From NCBI GenBank assembly GCA_023639215.1, contig CP097899.1, forward strand, positions 1,494,501 through 1,558,500: DNA of 64,000 nt. Direction: 5' to 3'. Positions 17,215-25,234 of this stretch are shown here, piece after piece. This DNA is from Candidatus Pristimantibacillus lignocellulolyticus (GTDB lineage: Bacteria > Bacillota > Bacilli > Paenibacillales > Paenibacillaceae). The notes beneath the pieces were generated by a model, which saw only the letters and a list, made by a program, of their open reading frames with translations, did not search any database and was not told the origin of the DNA. A program made the position numbers and the translations under genes. Position 1 is the stretch's first letter. Each line of letters starts with the position of its first letter.

Positions 17215-18438
17215 ATGTCTATACTTATGATCAATCAACTGGTAAAGAGAAAAGGCAACACATTGTTACTCCCTGAAATTAATCTAGAAATTGTAAGTGG
17301 TCAATGTATCGTTATTCAATGTAATAGTGAACTTGGGCATTTGCTTATTGAACTACTTCTCGGTACTGTTCCAGCATCAAGCGGACAAGTACTATTTGAG
17401 GGCGATGAATTACGTCATGAATTTAAGAAAAAAACACATAAAATAGGTATTTCTCTTCTAAACGATGGCGTCTATGACCGCCTAACTGTGAAGGACTATT
17501 TTACTTTTTATAAAAATCTGTATGAGACAACAACTTCTATTGATGAAGTTCTACGAAGAATAGGTTTACTCGATCATCGCAACAGTAAACTATCTACGTT
17601 AAGTTTCTCCGAAAAGAAACGTTTGCAACTAGGCAGAGCTATTATTCATAATCCTTCATTTATTATATTGGAAGAACCTGAACAAAATGTTGATATTGAG
17701 AGCCATATTATTATTCGAACATTAATCGCTGAACTTCGGGATGAAGGAAAGGCTATTCTTATTACGACTTCCTACTTGGCTGATGCCATTTCTATTACTA
17801 ATGAGGTATACAGATTGAATGAACATGAGCTCAAAAAAATAGAGATTATCGACGAACCTGAAACAGCTCATCAAGAGGATAACAAACTGATTGTACCGGA
17901 TACTGGTATTGACGTTAGTAGTGAAACTAACATTGTCACTACTCATGCTACTCATATTGATAATGATATCGATGCTGCAATCGACCATACTGCCGAAGTA
18001 GAGAGTAATCAATCAACGTTAACCGAGCAGCAGATCGAACAGTCTGAAGTATCTATTCAGACAGAGGCATCTGCACCTGTTCATATCGAAGTACGACCTG
18101 TTCGTGTAGAGAAAATTCCTGCTAAGGTGGAAGATAAGATTATCTTATTCGATCCGACAGAAATTAATTTCATTGAAAGTAGCGATGGACTTTCCATGCT
18201 GCATGTAAAGGGAGAAACATTCCCTTGTATGCTTACCTTGAATGAGCTCGAACAAAAACTTAAAGCATTTGGCTTCTTCCGATGCCATCGCTCGTACATT
18301 GTCAACTTGCAAAAAGTACGTGAAGTTATTACTTGGACACGAAATAGCTTTAGCCTTATTTTAGATGATAATAAGAAAAGCTCAATTCCACTTTCCAAAG
18401 GCAAGCTTGATGAGTTAAAGACCATTTTAGGCATCTAA
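17215..18438 (+). CDS. ABC-ATPase-like domain fused to LytTR DNA-binding domain
   Basis: 407 residues. Residues 1-215 follow the ABC ATPase layout, but the Walker A position reads QCNSELGHLLIELLLG with no GxxGxGKS/T, and the signature is LSFSEKKRLQLGRA rather than LSGGQ. Walker B survives as FIILEEPEQNVD and the switch His is replaced (ITTSYL). It is therefore probably not an active ATPase. An acidic linker (about 215-300) leads to a LytTR domain (about 305-407; INFIESSDGLSMLHV, FFRCHRSYIVNL). ABC-LytTR fusions are known in Bacillales; the lost P-loop suggests a pure regulator, perhaps sensing its cognate transporter. Starts after GAGAGG. Upstream of a canonical ABC exporter on the same strand. 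Confidence 0.85.
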   Translation: MSILMINQLVKRKGNTLLLPEINLEIVSGQCIVIQCNSELGHLLIELLLGTVPASSGQVLFEGDELRHEFKKKTHKIGISLLNDGVYDRLTVKDYFTFYKNLYETTTSIDEVLRRIGLLDHRNSKLSTLSFSEKKRLQLGRAIIHNPSFIILEEPEQNVDIESHIIIRTLIAELRDEGKAILITTSYLADAISITNEVYRLNEHELKKIEIIDEPETAHQEDNKLIVPDTGIDVSSETNIVTTHATHIDNDIDAAIDHTAEVESNQSTLTEQQIEQSEVSIQTEASAPVHIEVRPVRVEKIPAKVEDKIILFDPTEINFIESSDGLSMLHVKGETFPCMLTLNELEQKLKAFGFFRCHRSYIVNLQKVREVITWTRNSFSLILDDNKKSSIPLSKGKLDELKTILGI

Positions 18439-18474
18439 CGGGACCAGATTATCGTACAAAATGCTGTATCATTC

Positions 18475-18525
18475 ACCGTTAAATACGCATCATTCAACCC
18501 CTAATATACTCTTTTTATCGTTAAA
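18475..18525. promoter_or_regulatory. Possible LytTR binding repeats
   Basis: ACCGTTAAA (18475), ACCCCTAAT (18497) and ATCGTTAAA (18517) recur at 20-22 bp steps just upstream of the exporter genes. LytTR proteins bind about 9-bp direct repeats with such two-turn spacing. The middle copy is a poor match. Confidence 0.35.
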
Positions 18526-18547
18526 ATAATGCGTGGTTACGGGATTT

Positions 18548-18590
18548 CCTTTAATGTTGGTGTTGCAAGACGAGAACAACATTAAAGGAG
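18548..18590 (+). promoter_or_regulatory. Hairpin covering the ribosome binding site of the ABC ATPase gene
   Basis: CCTTTAATGTTG (18548-18559) is exactly complementary to CAACATTAAAGG (18577-18588), with a 17-nt loop. The 3' arm contains most of the Shine-Dalgarno AAAGGAG (18584-18590) that serves the ATG at 18601. In RNA the site would be hidden unless the hairpin is opened, so translation may be controlled here. A DNA operator is the alternative reading. Confidence 0.6.
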
Positions 18591-18600
18591 CTAGCCAAAA

Positions 18601-19448
18601 TGGAATATCAGATTGAAGTCAACCAATTAACTAAAGCATTTGCTCATAAGTCAGCGCTAAACGGAGTTAGTTTTCAAATTAACCGCGGTGAGATATTCGG
18701 ATTACTTGGTCCAAGTGGCTCCGGTAAAACTACGATGGTCAAAATATTAACCTCTCAACTTGTACACACATCTGGTTCGGTAAACGTGTTTGGAAGCGAC
18801 GTGGGAAATCTACAGAACTCCCAGCAAATGAAACGGATTGGTATTCTTACAGATAACAGTGGCTTATATGATCGACTTACTGTTTATGATAATTTAGAGC
18901 TTTTTTGTAATCTATACGATGTCGATGTCAAACGCATTGAAGAAGTGCTTCAAGAAGTTAATCTTATACAGGATAAGAAAACGATTGTTAAGCAGCTTTC
19001 CAAAGGTATGAAGCAAAGAGTAACATTAGCGCGTGCCATTTTACATAAGCCGGAGCTTTTGTTTCTAGACGAACCGACTTCAGCACTTGACCCTACGAAT
19101 AAACAGCAAATTCATAATGTTTTAAGAAAACTAAATGATGCTGGAACGACAATCTTCCTAAGCACTCATGACATGCAAGAAGCTGAAGATTTATGTGATC
19201 GAATTGCATTTCTCCATAATGGAACCATTCTAGAGCTGGATACACCGCAAAGTCTGCGTATTAAACACGGTGACTCAACCATTAATATTGTATTAAAGGA
19301 TGGTACATCAATTAACGTAGGGCAGGATGAGGCAGGATCTAAAACTATCGGAAATTATATGAAAAATGGAGAGTTGCTTACTATTCATTCTAATGAACCA
19401 ACTTTAGGCGATATATTCATCAAACTAACTGGGAGGTCACTACAATGA
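18601..19448 (+). CDS. ABC transporter ATP-binding protein (ABC-2 exporter type)
   Basis: 282-residue ATPase with Walker A GPSGSGKTT, signature LSKGMKQRVTLARA, Walker B LLFLDEPTSALD and switch His in STHDMQEAEDLCD, so unlike the upstream fusion it should be active. A short C-terminal extension follows, as in BcrA/NatA/YtrB-like ATPases that energise ABC-2 permeases. The ATG follows AAAGGAG inside the hairpin noted above. The stop overlaps the permease start by 4 bp (ATGA). The cargo is not identifiable: peptides, antibiotics and lipids are all handled by this class. Confidence 0.92.
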
Positions 19449-20155
19449 CATTTTCGATAAAGAGAGTACGTGCAATTATTACGAAGGATTGGAAAGATTT
19501 AATTAAAAATTACTATATATTAATTTCAATACTTTTACCTTTAGGCTTTGCATTCATGATATCTCGTTTAGGTACTAATGACGCTAGCATGCTAAGTATG
19601 CCGATTAATATTGCATTGGTTATGACCGGTGCCTTTGTTCAAGCATCCATGATGGCAGAAGAGAAGGAAAAAAGCACATTGCGCGTCTTATTACTCTCCC
19701 CTGCTACAACGCTAGAAATTATGATGGGCAAAAGTGTTTTATCTGCTGTAATTACTTCAATAGTTGTCGCAGGCTCTATTATAATTAGTGGAATTAAAGT
19801 TCCCGGTCTGTTTTTCTTATCTATTATGATTATATTATCACTAATAATTTTTATATCGTTAGGTACTATTATTGGACTTATCTCACGTACTGTAATGGAA
19901 ACTTCCATCGTAGGATTGCCAATTCTCGTCATCTTTATCTATGGATCTGTTTTTGGTTCTATGTTTGATAGCTCTGTTGTTACAAAGATAATTACTTATC
20001 TACCTACAGAAAACTTCTCAGCCGCACTAATGAGTTTACAAGGCAATGGCGGTTTTTCAGAAGTTAAATGGAATATTGTTAATTTGCTTATCTGGGCAAT
20101 TTTCTCGGTAATTTTAGCAATATTCATCTACGGTAAGCGTCGATTTGATAAATAA
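19445..20155 (+). CDS. ABC-2 type permease
   Basis: 236 residues with six predicted membrane helices (about 22-42, 50-72, 95-118, 128-152, 156-180, 208-230). The ABC-2 hallmarks are present: cytoplasmic N-terminus with KDWKDL, the EEKEKSTLRVLLLSP segment before helix 3, and a short C-tail. Partner of the ATPase with which it overlaps by 4 bp. Confidence 0.9.
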   Translation: MTFSIKRVRAIITKDWKDLIKNYYILISILLPLGFAFMISRLGTNDASMLSMPINIALVMTGAFVQASMMAEEKEKSTLRVLLLSPATTLEIMMGKSVLSAVITSIVVAGSIIISGIKVPGLFFLSIMIILSLIIFISLGTIIGLISRTVMETSIVGLPILVIFIYGSVFGSMFDSSVVTKIITYLPTENFSAALMSLQGNGGFSEVKWNIVNLLIWAIFSVILAIFIYGKRRFDK

Positions 20156-20180
20156 TAATGGAATGTGAGGTAATACTACT

Positions 20181-20273
20181 ATGAACTCCAAAACAACCAA
20201 ATTCATATTTCAAATGTTAGTTGCTGCTGTAATTGCAATTATCATTGTCTCTGTTGTTAAAAACTTAGCTTAG
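20181..20273 (+). CDS. 30-residue membrane peptide in the ABC exporter operon
   Basis: ATG at 20181 follows GTGAGG by about 10 nt and opens a 30-codon frame: a basic N-terminus (MNSKTTK), one hydrophobic helix rich in Val, Ile and Ala (about residues 8-26), then VKNLA and a stop. It is 25 bp downstream of the permease and followed by a hairpin, so it is probably the last gene of the operon. It has no leader/core organisation of a bacteriocin and no Cys. It could be a small subunit, a regulator of the permease, or an exported peptide. Too short for usual gene finders; coding status rests on ribosome site, position and composition. Confidence 0.55.
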   Translation: MNSKTTKFIFQMLVAAVIAIIIVSVVKNLA

Positions 20274-20300
20274 TTCATCATACAATATAATAAAATATGA

Positions 20301-20330
20301 AATAAGCTCTTCGAGATTGAAGGGCTTATT
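20301..20330 (+). terminator. Hairpin ending the ABC exporter operon
   Basis: AATAAGCTCTTC pairs with GAAGGGCTTATT with one mismatch, loop GAGATT. The T-tail on the plus strand is weak, so termination is likely but not certain. The stem-loop resembles the terminator at 50331-50363. Confidence 0.5.
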
Positions 20331-20490
20331 GAACTTTAAACCTTACCTGCTTCCAAACTATCTGTAGAATTTTTAGCCATGATTTAATCAGCAATTCTTG
20401 TACCAACACTATTAACTATTGACAGAAAAACGATTACTAATTTATTGTAAAAATTGGAAGTAATAAGAAATAAATGAAAGGATTGAGCTC

Positions 20491-21201
20491 ATGGAACTGG
20501 AACTCTATGCTGTTAAATTTGGAGAATCTTTGTTTCACTTAAGAAATATATACCGTGATACGAATAATTCGGAGGAACTAGTCAAGATTTCGTGGTCTTA
20601 TTATATTGCAAAACATAATAATAAAACAATTTTTATTGATACAGGATTTCGCGAAGAAAATGTAGCGAAGCAATGGGGTATTACTTTTACAGACGTTGAA
20701 TTCGAATTAGAGAGCATTATTAATAACCTAAGCGTAGTTGATACCGTAATTATTACTCACAGTCACTTTGACCATATTGAAAATCTTGACTTGTTTAATA
20801 ACCCTGAAATTATTATTTCTAAAAATGAGTATGACATTGCACTACAACAATGCTCACAATCCATTAAAGAGAAACTGCTTCAATGCAACATTGTGACCGT
20901 TGAAAATGAATATGTTTACAATGACCTATTCAGATTTAAAGTTATTGGTGGTCATAGTAATGGTTCATCTGTCGTTTATTTCGAATCGAATAATAACAAA
21001 TATATTATTACTGGCGATGAATGTTATTGGTGTGATAATATGCTAAGCAATCGACCAATCGGGATTTATTCGAGTACAGAAAATAACGAAAGGTTTTTAA
21101 ACGATACTCATTCAAGTGGGTTAATACCACTCCCATTCCATGATCTAAAAATATTCGAACAATATTCAGCGATTTCTAAAAATATAGTCAGAATACTTTA
21201 A
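20491..21201 (+). CDS. MBL-fold metallo-hydrolase
   Basis: 236 residues with the metallo-beta-lactamase signature HSHFDH (90-95), a following GGHSNGSSV, and TGDE near residue 174; together these give most metal ligands of the N-acyl homoserine lactonase-like branch. The C-terminal His is in PFHD. A lactonase or thioesterase-like hydrolase is likely; quorum-quenching activity is possible but not shown. Starts at ATG 20491, with AAAGGATTGAG upstream. Monocistronic, convergent with metQ. Confidence 0.8.
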   Translation: MELELYAVKFGESLFHLRNIYRDTNNSEELVKISWSYYIAKHNNKTIFIDTGFREENVAKQWGITFTDVEFELESIINNLSVVDTVIITHSHFDHIENLDLFNNPEIIISKNEYDIALQQCSQSIKEKLLQCNIVTVENEYVYNDLFRFKVIGGHSNGSSVVYFESNNNKYIITGDECYWCDNMLSNRPIGIYSSTENNERFLNDTHSSGLIPLPFHDLKIFEQYSAISKNIVRIL

Positions 21202-21251
21202 TAATGTTTCGACTTTGCTCATTCTATTTCATATCAACTTGTCAGCAATTG

Positions 21252-21283
21252 AAAAAGTGCAAGCTTATAGCTTGCACTTTTTT
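21252..21283. terminator. Bidirectional terminator between MBL gene and metQ
   Basis: AAAAGTGCAAGCT and AGCTTGCACTTTTTT form a near-perfect stem with a T-run on the plus strand and A-run opposite, so it can serve both convergent genes. Confidence 0.85.
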
Positions 21284-21313
21284 GTAATATTACTATTAAT
21301 ATCATTTCATCAA

Positions 21314-22204
21314 TTAATTAAAAGCCGGGACAACAGCGCCTTTATAAGTCTCATTAATAAAGCTCTCTACCTCAGATGATTTTAGAGCTTCAATAAGCTT
21401 AACAATGGCTTCATCTTTTTGGTTATCTGGACGAGTAACTAAAATATTTACATATGGTGAGTTCTTATCTTCAATAATCAATGCATCTTCTACTGGGTTT
21501 AAACCAGCCTCCAACGCATAGTTAGTATTAATAGCTGCAATATCTACTTCATCAAGAACGCGAGGAATTGTTGCTGCTTCCAGCTCAACAAATTCAAAGC
21601 CTCTTGGATTATTTTTAATATCAGAAACTGTTACTTCTAGTCCAGCATTTTCATCTAGTTCAATCAAGCCATTTTGTGCTAGAAGAATTAACGAGCGACC
21701 GCCATTAGACGGGTCATTTGGTATTGCAATTTTGGCACCATCTTTAATTTCAGAAATAGTTGTAAGACTATTGGAATACACTCCAAATGGCTCAACATGT
21801 ACACCCGCTACACTAACTAGATCATAACCATTATCCGCATTGAATTGATCTAGGTACGGTACATGCTGGAAAAAGTTAGCGTCAAGTTCTTTTTCATACA
21901 ATGTTTTATTAGGCAATACATAATCAGTAAATTCAATAACTTCAAGATTAATTCCTTGTTCTTTTAATACTGGAACTAATGAATTCAAAATTTCCGCGTG
22001 TGGAATTGGTGATGCTCCTACCTTAATTGTTACTTCTTCAACTTCTTCAGTAGCCCCTGTGTCAGCATTACTTGCATTGTTTGAGCCAGTTGCTTCATTT
22101 GTACTATTGTTAGTGTTGACCGTATTTCCTCCTTGATTTCCGCAAGCAGCAAGTAGCAATACTAATGCAAGTAAAATAATTGAAGTTAACTTTGTTTTTC
22201 TCAT
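21314..22204 (-). CDS. metQ: MetQ/NlpA-type substrate-binding lipoprotein
   Basis: 296 residues. Lipoprotein signal with lipobox LLAAC near residue 20, an Asn/Thr-rich linker, then a NlpA-type binding domain (KVGASPIPHAEIL, ELDANFFQHVPYLDQFN, GVHVEPFGVYS, IPNDPSNGGRSLILL, INTNYALEAGL) characteristic of methionine-binding MetQ. ATG 22204 follows GGAGG by 7 nt; the frame is open 13 codons further without a site. Last gene of metN-metI-metQ. No S-box riboswitch is visible upstream of the operon, so the control or substrate may differ from the usual case. Confidence 0.9.
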   Translation of the reverse strand: MRKTKLTSIILLALVLLLAACGNQGGNTVNTNNSTNEATGSNNASNADTGATEEVEEVTIKVGASPIPHAEILNSLVPVLKEQGINLEVIEFTDYVLPNKTLYEKELDANFFQHVPYLDQFNADNGYDLVSVAGVHVEPFGVYSNSLTTISEIKDGAKIAIPNDPSNGGRSLILLAQNGLIELDENAGLEVTVSDIKNNPRGFEFVELEAATIPRVLDEVDIAAINTNYALEAGLNPVEDALIIEDKNSPYVNILVTRPDNQKDEAIVKLIEALKSSEVESFINETYKGAVVPAFN

Positions 22205-22242
22205 CCTAATTCCTCCATTATATTTATCTATTTTTTGTTTCA

Positions 22243-22962
22243 TTACAACTGCTTTTTACTGAAATAACGCACTAGTCGATCACCAAACATCTGCATGAGC
22301 TGTACTAGAACGACAATCAGTACAACACTTACAATTAACATATCAATTCTATAGCGATGATGTCCGTAGCGAATGGCTAGATCACCGATTCCCCCGCCAC
22401 CTACTATGCCAGCCATTGCGGTATATGATACTAAGGTAACCATCGTAATCGTTATTGCTGTAATTAGCCCTGCTCTTGATTCTCGTAGCATCACTCGCCA
22501 AACAATTTGCCACTTAGTAGCTCCCATTGCTTGTGCAGCCTCTACAACGCCATGATCAACTTCTCTAAGCGCGGATTCTACTAATCTAGCAAAAAACGGA
22601 GCCGCAGCTATAACAAGTGGTGGTATTGCCCCTTTAACTCCAATGCTTGTGCCTGCTATTATCTTGGTTAGTGGGAGCAGCACTATGATTAATATAACGA
22701 AGGGAACGGAGCGCATAACATTAACAACAAAGGATATTATGGCGTATATAACCTTGTTTTCTAGCATTTGCTTACTAGAAGTCAGGAAAAGTAGAATACC
22801 TATGACAAAGCCTATAGCAACAATATACGGTAGTGAAAATTCAAGCATAATTAACGTTTGCTTTGTTGCCTTATACACTTCATCCCATCTGACATTATCA
22901 AAATATGAGATGATATGATTAATAAAGAAAGGAGCATTGGAAACAAATGAAAGGTTAGTCAT
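22243..22962 (-). CDS. metI: MetI-type ABC transporter permease
   Basis: 239 residues with five membrane helices and the coupling EAA loop EAAQAMGATKWQIVWRVMLRES. GGGIGDLAIRYGHHRY is the conserved MetI C-terminal part. It overlaps metN by 4 bp (ATGA) and carries about 20 extra N-terminal residues relative to common MetI. Confidence 0.92.
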   Translation of the reverse strand: MTNLSFVSNAPFFINHIISYFDNVRWDEVYKATKQTLIMLEFSLPYIVAIGFVIGILLFLTSSKQMLENKVIYAIISFVVNVMRSVPFVILIIVLLPLTKIIAGTSIGVKGAIPPLVIAAAPFFARLVESALREVDHGVVEAAQAMGATKWQIVWRVMLRESRAGLITAITITMVTLVSYTAMAGIVGGGGIGDLAIRYGHHRYRIDMLIVSVVLIVVLVQLMQMFGDRLVRYFSKKQL

Positions 22963-23966
22963 TGTATTTCATTTACCTCCAATCCTTGTGAACGCAAGCT
23001 CGTAATAATATAGTCTACATCACTGTCTGTACCCTGCAGCTCGATAAGCAGCTGTCCATATGGTACATGCTTCATTTTGGAAATCTTTCCTTGGAGAATA
23101 GTTAATTTCGCACTCGTACGATTAACCGTTTCGTAGATAATCGGCTCATAGGTTAAATGACCACTATACTGGATATAAATAAGACGTCCTGTAACTGGCC
23201 CGTTACGATCAATAACCAGTTCTATACTATCCTCCGATTCATGTAAAAATTGCTTCGTAATCGACTGCTTTGGATACAAAAAAACGTCAATTACGTTGCC
23301 AACTTCTACAATATTACCTTCATCCATAACAGCAACACGATCACAGATTTTGCGAATGACTCCCATCTCATGAGTAATAAGCAATATCGTAATACCTAAC
23401 TGAGCATTAATATCTTTCAATAGCATTAAGATACTTTCTGTGGTTTGCGGATCTAACGCTGATGTTGCTTCATCACAGAGTAACACTTGAGGATTAGTAG
23501 CCAATGATCTAGCTATACCTACTCGTTGCTTTTGCCCACCTGATAATTGACTAGGATAATGATCTTTATGACCAGAAAGTCCGACAAGCTCTAACAATTG
23601 CTCAACTCTATCTGACACTGCCTGCTTGGATAGACGAGATAGCTTCAGTGGAAAAGCGATGTTTTGAGCTACGGTCATAGTAGCCATCAAATTAAAATGC
23701 TGAAAGATCATACCTATCTGTCTTCGCTGCTCCTGTAATTCCTTTTCTCCCATTGCCGTCAAATCTCTATGGTCAACTAACACCTTCCCACTAGTAGGAG
23801 TCTCGAGTAAATTTACACAGCGCAGTAATGTACTTTTTCCTGCACCTGATCTTCCGATAATGCCGAAAATTTCGCCCTTTTCTACTTTTAGGCTTACATT
23901 ATTAAGTGCAGTGATACTTTTCTTTTTCTGTCTATATTCTTTATTGATGTCTAATAACTCAATCAC
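22959..23966 (-). CDS. metN: Methionine ABC transporter ATP-binding protein
   Basis: 335 residues. ATPase with Walker A GRSGAGKST, signature LSGGQKQRVGIARS, Walker B LLCDEATSALD and THEMGVI switch; the C-terminal 80 residues are a NIL domain, which in MetN binds methionine and inhibits transport (trans-inhibition). Start is GTG at 23966 behind GGAG. First gene of the operon, downstream of a good sigma-A promoter. Confidence 0.93.
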   Translation of the reverse strand: MIELLDINKEYRQKKKSITALNNVSLKVEKGEIFGIIGRSGAGKSTLLRCVNLLETPTSGKVLVDHRDLTAMGEKELQEQRRQIGMIFQHFNLMATMTVAQNIAFPLKLSRLSKQAVSDRVEQLLELVGLSGHKDHYPSQLSGGQKQRVGIARSLATNPQVLLCDEATSALDPQTTESILMLLKDINAQLGITILLITHEMGVIRKICDRVAVMDEGNIVEVGNVIDVFLYPKQSITKQFLHESEDSIELVIDRNGPVTGRLIYIQYSGHLTYEPIIYETVNRTSAKLTILQGKISKMKHVPYGQLLIELQGTDSDVDYIITSLRSQGLEVNEIQ

Positions 23967-24016
23967 ACTAACACTCCTTCGGTACCACTAAAAAACTAAT
24001 AAAAAGTAAACCCATT

Positions 24017-24070
24017 TAATCCTTAGTTATCCAGTAGGATTAGTATAGTATAAAATTTATGGATGTGCAA
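24017..24070 (-). promoter_or_regulatory. Sigma-A promoter of metNIQ with an inverted repeat at the start site
   Basis: On the minus strand TTGCAC (24065-24070), a 17-bp spacer and TATACT (24042-24047) make a near-consensus promoter. TAATCCT (24017-24023) and AGGATTA (24036-24042) are exact complements lying at the predicted start site, a typical repressor position. No S-box or T-box features appear in the roughly 70-nt leader. Confidence 0.6.
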
Positions 24071-24163
24071 TAACTTGTTAAATTTATTATTTCTGTAATT
24101 TTATCCCCTAAAGATTCTGACCATATGATAAATGAAAAGTGCTCATCAAACCTGCATTAGAAC

Positions 24164-24199
24164 ACAACAAACCCGTATCCAATAGATACGGGTTTGTTT
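24164..24199 (-). terminator. Terminator of the LytTR-DUF3021 operon
   Basis: AAACCCGTATC and GATACGGGTTT form a perfect 11-bp stem with loop CAATA; the minus strand continues TGTTGTG, with a short T content. It begins 20 bp after the DUF3021 stop. Confidence 0.75.
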
Positions 24200-24218
24200 A
24201 GGGAATCCAATCGATATC

Positions 24219-24650
24219 TTATTTATCTTTCATCATTGCTTTAAATGTTTTTAACTTCTGCTGGACTCGCCGATACATCATATAATCGAATAGATTTGCT
24301 ATACATATAATACTCAGCACTATCGATAATATTGGTATAAATTCGCCTTGTTTGTCCATTTGACCGTCTGCGATTATAACTAAGGATAACATGATTAAAG
24401 TGGTTATAATTAATGCAATGAGGTTGTTTATAAAGAAGTAGATTTTGGAGTTTGCTATACTAATCGGGAGTATTGCTGTTAGCCATTCCGTAATAAAACC
24501 AATAATAAATCCGATACTTCCACTGGCTAATACCGTCACAATTTTATATTCGAAAAGCACATTTGTGTCATTGAAAAACTGTAGTAAAATACCTATAAAG
24601 AGACCCAGAAAAAATGACTTTATTATATTTTCCAAATGAATTTTATCCAT
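24219..24650 (-). CDS. DUF3021 membrane protein
   Basis: 143 residues with four predicted helices (about 10-26, 36-58, 70-92, 105-125) and a basic C-tail, matching DUF3021. Such proteins are commonly encoded right after a LytTR regulator; members are thought to modulate it from the membrane. ATG 24650 follows AGGAGA; 10 bp after the LytTR gene. Confidence 0.8.
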   Translation of the reverse strand: MDKIHLENIIKSFFLGLFIGILLQFFNDTNVLFEYKIVTVLASGSIGFIIGFITEWLTAILPISIANSKIYFFINNLIALIITTLIMLSLVIIADGQMDKQGEFIPILSIVLSIICIANLFDYMMYRRVQQKLKTFKAMMKDK

Positions 24651-24660
24651 TATGGTTCTC

Positions 24661-25200
24661 CTATATTTTGAGTGTGTGACGAAGCTTTTTTGAGTACATT
24701 TTTGACACTTCTAATTCAACATTATTATCCATTCTAAGCACATATCTAGAGTTAAACCAAGGGATAATTTCTTTTACATGTAGCAAATTAACAAGTTGTG
24801 ATTTGTTGATTCTTAAGAAACCTTTTACCAGCCACAGGTTCTCATAGTATTGCAGCGTTTCCTTGATACTATAGCGATTGGACGTTGTGTACGCCATAAT
24901 TCCTTCAGAACCTGCTTCTACATACAAGACATTCCTTGGTTCAATAACTACAAATTTATTGTCGCTTAAGCCAGTTAGCGTATTCATATAATGAATGTCT
25001 TCTCGAATGCCGGAGACCAAGAGCTTAATTACATCCATATAATCCATCGCATCAAACACTACACTAAGCTTTCCGCTTGGCAGATCATATCCTTTTTCAA
25101 CTAGTACCAAATTACTTTCTTCCTTAATCTCTATTTGGTATTTTGCTAATTCTTGTTTTAATTTTTCATAAACTTTACTTGAACACAATAATTGAACCAT
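24661..25200 (-). CDS. LytTR-family transcriptional regulator without receiver domain
   Basis: About 179 residues. The C-terminal 100 residues are a LytTR domain (VIEPRNVLYVEAGSEGIMAYT, FLRINKSQLVNLLHVKEI, RYVLRMDNNVELEVSK). The N-terminal part has no phosphorylatable receiver, as is usual for the LytTR/DUF3021 pairs. Two adjacent ATGs follow AGGAGACAC; the second gives the better spacing. Probably co-transcribed with the serine hydrolase upstream (31-bp gap) and DUF3021 downstream. Confidence 0.83.
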   Translation of the reverse strand: MVQLLCSSKVYEKLKQELAKYQIEIKEESNLVLVEKGYDLPSGKLSVVFDAMDYMDVIKLLVSGIREDIHYMNTLTGLSDNKFVVIEPRNVLYVEAGSEGIMAYTTSNRYSIKETLQYYENLWLVKGFLRINKSQLVNLLHVKEIIPWFNSRYVLRMDNNVELEVSKMYSKKLRHTLKI

Positions 25201-25234
25201 CATGTGTCTCCTATTTACAACTTATGAAATATAT

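Noticed and set aside
23967..24218. S-box upstream of metN
   Set aside because: The conserved SAM-I core and its stems are not present.
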